The notes below the pieces were generated by a model, which saw only the letters and a program-made list of their open reading frames with translations, searched no databases and was not told where the DNA came from. Shown here piece after piece: positions 61,001-64,000 of a stretch of DNA of 64,000 nt (position 1 is its first letter; every line of letters starts with the position of its first letter). Made by a program: the position numbers and the translations under genes. This DNA is from Trichobilharzia szidati (taxonomy: Eukaryota; Platyhelminthes; Trematoda; Strigeidida; Schistosomatidae), in NCBI GenBank assembly GCA_944472155.2, contig OX235273.1, forward strand, positions 84,066,793 to 84,130,792, written 5' to 3'.

Positions 61001-61851
61001 TATCTAACTGCATCCTTTGAATTATTATTTTACAGAAGGTTTGTGGTGGCTGTACAAGGAGTGTGACAATCCAGCACCTTGTCAACACTGATTATTCCGT
61101 CTCAACAAACACCTCCCTCAAAGTAATCTACAAAGTAAAGGTCGACCCAGTGAAAGCAATACTCTTTAATCTCTCTGTCATTGATGGAGCCTCAGCCACT
61201 CAGTTAGAGAAATCGGAAATGTGCATACAAAAGAAAATTATGCAACCTCATCTTCTAGAATGGTCGAAACTTAGTTGATTTCTACTCACTTGATTTTTGT
61301 CTGATTGTTTTTCTAACTCCTGACAACACTCGTATTTCTTCAGAACTCCCACAGTTTAGAGATGACCTGCTTGAAATTGTGTCAACCGAAAACTCTTGTA
61401 ATCAATATATGGAATATAATCGTCGTTGTTCAGTTTGCTGAAATATAATAAATTATGACCTGTAATGGAATAAGTTACTCTGGCTAGCATTCGTGATGTA
61501 TACAACCTGATGATTCAGAAGTTTCTATTCAACATAAGGAAAAGCCTAATCATAGGTGGTAGCCTATCATACTATATGTGATTACCGTGACTCAGTTGTG
61601 TCCTTGGTACGCGAAATGTACTCCTGAAGATTTTATAATTGTCATTCATCCAAATGTGATGCATTTCACGAAGGAGACAAAGAAGACATATTATATGGGA
61701 TCGGTTTTCGCTCTAGGTTGGATAGCACTGTGTCACACGATCCACTATCAATTAATTCATCTGAAAATTCTGGACAAGGAGAAAATAACACAGAATCAAC
61801 CCTAGAGGAAATCCTGTACATTATATAAACAGTGTTCAGAATGAAGCTACT
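61001..61851. other. Intergenic DNA with two unassigned small ORFs
   Basis: ORFs 61063-61278 (71 codons) and 61578-61805 (75 codons) have no domain I recognise. Ends at an ATT-rich stretch (61845-61875) like the one at 2005-2030. Confidence 0.4.
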
Positions 61852-64000
61852 ACTATTATTATTATTGCTAAAATAATTGCATACTTTCCTTCGTTTCTAT
61901 GCGCATTCTGATTACTACTCATTCATTGAATTATTATTCACCTCATCAAGTAACTCTGAGACACTTATTCAACTCTTCTTATGCATTGAATAATATCAAC
62001 ACCTATCATGAAAACAACTCATCACCTTCGTCACCGCCCTCTTTCAGGAAAAATTGTAAATAATTTCAGCTGCACAGCGACAGAGACTGAATTCACCGAA
62101 AAGAGCCTCTTCGCTGAACTACAAGTTTTGCTTGTATTATTTTGTATTAGTAGTACACAGTAAACGAAATATCCAAACCTGAACAGAGTGTTCATCTCAT
62201 TTAGTATTTCACGATAACGATAACATTGAAGTGTAAATTTGTTTGACTTGACTTTGTCCCTCTTATAATAGAGATCATACCACATGTGAATTACAAGTTA
62301 TAACATGAACAAAAAATGATTCATTTCAAAATTTCAAGTATTTCGAACTTTGCGATAAATTGTTGAACAATTCATTGAAACTTTATTTCATCTCTGAATT
62401 TTTTCAATGCATTTTGTGAAGGATTGTGTGTATCACAAGTTGTACACTTACACATTGACACATTATAGAATCAAAACTGTAATTCTGTATATTATATTAG
62501 AATAGGGCTATTGTGATCCGAAGTCCATCTTGAAAAGTTTAATGTAATGTAATTTGCTAATAGTACCACATTAACAGATAACACGCTAAAACGATAATTC
62601 TGTTTATTAAATTAGAATCGCGTTACTAGAAGGCGAAGTTCATGTTGAAAAATGTGGTGTGTTTGTAAATCATTTTGTACAATTTGTTATCAAAACTGTG
62701 TGTCGTTTAATTTATATGAAAATGTACTGTCGAAAGACTGAGCGAAATAATAATAATATGAGGTAATATAGCATGATTAGTGTATGGTGGATGAGAATTC
62801 ACACTAATCTTAATCATGTAATCAGCGAAGACTCATTATAGTAGATAACCATTTCACAGTACTTCGAAGTGGCCGTGGTTCAGCACTAATGGATGTCATA
62901 CATTAATGGCACTCAGCTGAAAATGTTTTTCAACTTTATATCACAAGAAAAGTTAGGAATTCGTGAAACATGTTTGACATAGTTTTAGGCATTCCTAAGA
63001 TTGACTTCTATCGAGAAAGAGTGTTTAGAAATGATTACTGAAGGATGACTGCCTGAGGGGGAATATTGCTCACAATAGGAATATGTTAAGGATAAACACA
63101 GAGTTCTGAATAAAAACTTTGATGTTCAGCAGATGAGATGAGAAAAATCACTGAAATCCTAATACGCCTTCTTTTCAGGTTAATCATTTAGGGAATGAGA
63201 ATAATATCCATGTTGATACTGAAGTTGCTTTGATACCACTGTGGGTAACAGAATTAAAGCTCAACAGTGTAAATTATTGAATAGCAATCTAATTGAGATT
63301 ACTATTTCTCTTCGACTTCTCTAGTTTCAATGTCAATCAATCAATGGGTACATCTCACTGGTGATAGGGTCTGATGAAGTGGTTATTTGGCACCGTTTCC
63401 TTGAACCTCCGTTGTCATAAGAACTTCAGAATGTTTCCAGGTCACCTATTTTGTTTCTGGTCATCCATATTTAATTATCGAAATTGTCCACTGCGGTAAC
63501 GTGGTTTTCTGACGAAAAATGCTCCGACGAATGCTGAAATCATACGGGGAATTTATATTCATTGATCAAGTGATGTGCCAAAATACATACGTTTCTTAGT
63601 AGTGACTCACAGATGGAGCCAATTGTCCGAGATTTCTATTCGTAAGTGTATAGGGAAGTAGAACGAAACAGAAAAGAATGTCATACCTACATACGTTTGA
63701 TGAATCCACTCTCTACTTTTTCGTGTGCCACCACTTTACAATAAATGCAGTGAACTACGTAACAAGAGTTCTCATATTTGCATTCAGTGTGTCTAGAAGA
63801 CTGTATTTGTTTGCATGCTAATTCAAACAGGTTATATTATCTGTGTATTCTAGAGAAATGCAATTTCTCCTGGTTACCGTCGTCAGTGCATTTATGACTA
63901 ATAATTGTATTATTAATAAAGACAATGGCTACATAGGACATCCATTGACGCCATCATAGTAGTAACCAGGTCGCCAGGTGATGCCTTCACCTCTGCTTAT
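61852..64000. repeat. Intergenic segmental duplication, right copy
   Basis: 61852-63140 matches 2012-3270; 63150-63670 matches 3705-4480; 63683-64000 matches 6090-6413. The match runs to the window edge. By analogy with the left copy, another protease gene or remnant could lie to the right. Confidence 0.8.

Overview
This is AT-rich eukaryotic DNA, most probably from a digenean flatworm of the schistosome type. The evidence is split genes with GT..AG introns coding for family A1 aspartic proteases of the trematode cathepsin D kind, surrounded by CR1-like, RTE and Penelope-like (PLE) retroelements that are nearly all decayed. There is no prokaryotic signal (no operons, ribosome binding sites or CRISPR).

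The host genes form a minus-strand cluster of three paralogues with the same exon plan: 198, 243, 200, 120, 241 and 162 nt, adding up to 387 codons plus a stop. Gene C (30122-38142) is intact and has both catalytic Asp motifs. Gene B (17192-25518) is also open in all six exons, but its second catalytic Asp is Ser. Gene A (about 7960-9758) keeps exons 1 and 2 and breaks off inside exon 3. All three share a CCAAT box plus TATA-like block 60-110 bp upstream of the ATG. Intergenic DNA is duplicated along with the genes: 2.0-6.4 kb recurs at 61.85-64.0 kb, and a more diverged copy lies at 11.9-15.3 kb.

Transposons by region: a CR1-like element at 1-2.0 kb; RTE debris at 10.1-10.9, 35.6-37.0, 42.2-42.5 and 60.9 kb; a longer decayed RTE in intron 3 of gene B (20.7-23.7 kb); a foldback element in intron 4 of gene B (19.7-20.4 kb); a tRNA-derived SINE in intron 1 of gene C (35.2-35.5 kb); PLE fragments at 26.6-26.9 and 60.6 kb; and a 5'-truncated PLE at 39.2-41.3 kb with a hammerhead-ribozyme-like motif at its 3' side.

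The most unusual structure is 43.96-59.58 kb. Two copies of an 8033-bp unit (PLE with about 564-bp terminal inverted repeats, then X, a decayed RTE, and inverted X) lie in tandem. In the second unit the RTE segment is flipped relative to the first. The result is a palindrome with two 5538-bp arms (47019-52556 and 54039-59576) around a 1482-bp spacer. Paired features are exactly mirror-symmetric (coordinates sum to 106595), and dead retroelement ORFs are identical in both arms, so the duplication or gene conversion is recent. One stretch (about 55275-55700) differs from the other X copies.

Exon limits were set by hand from splice sites, reading phase and comparison of the paralogues. Retroelement boundaries are approximate unless stated.
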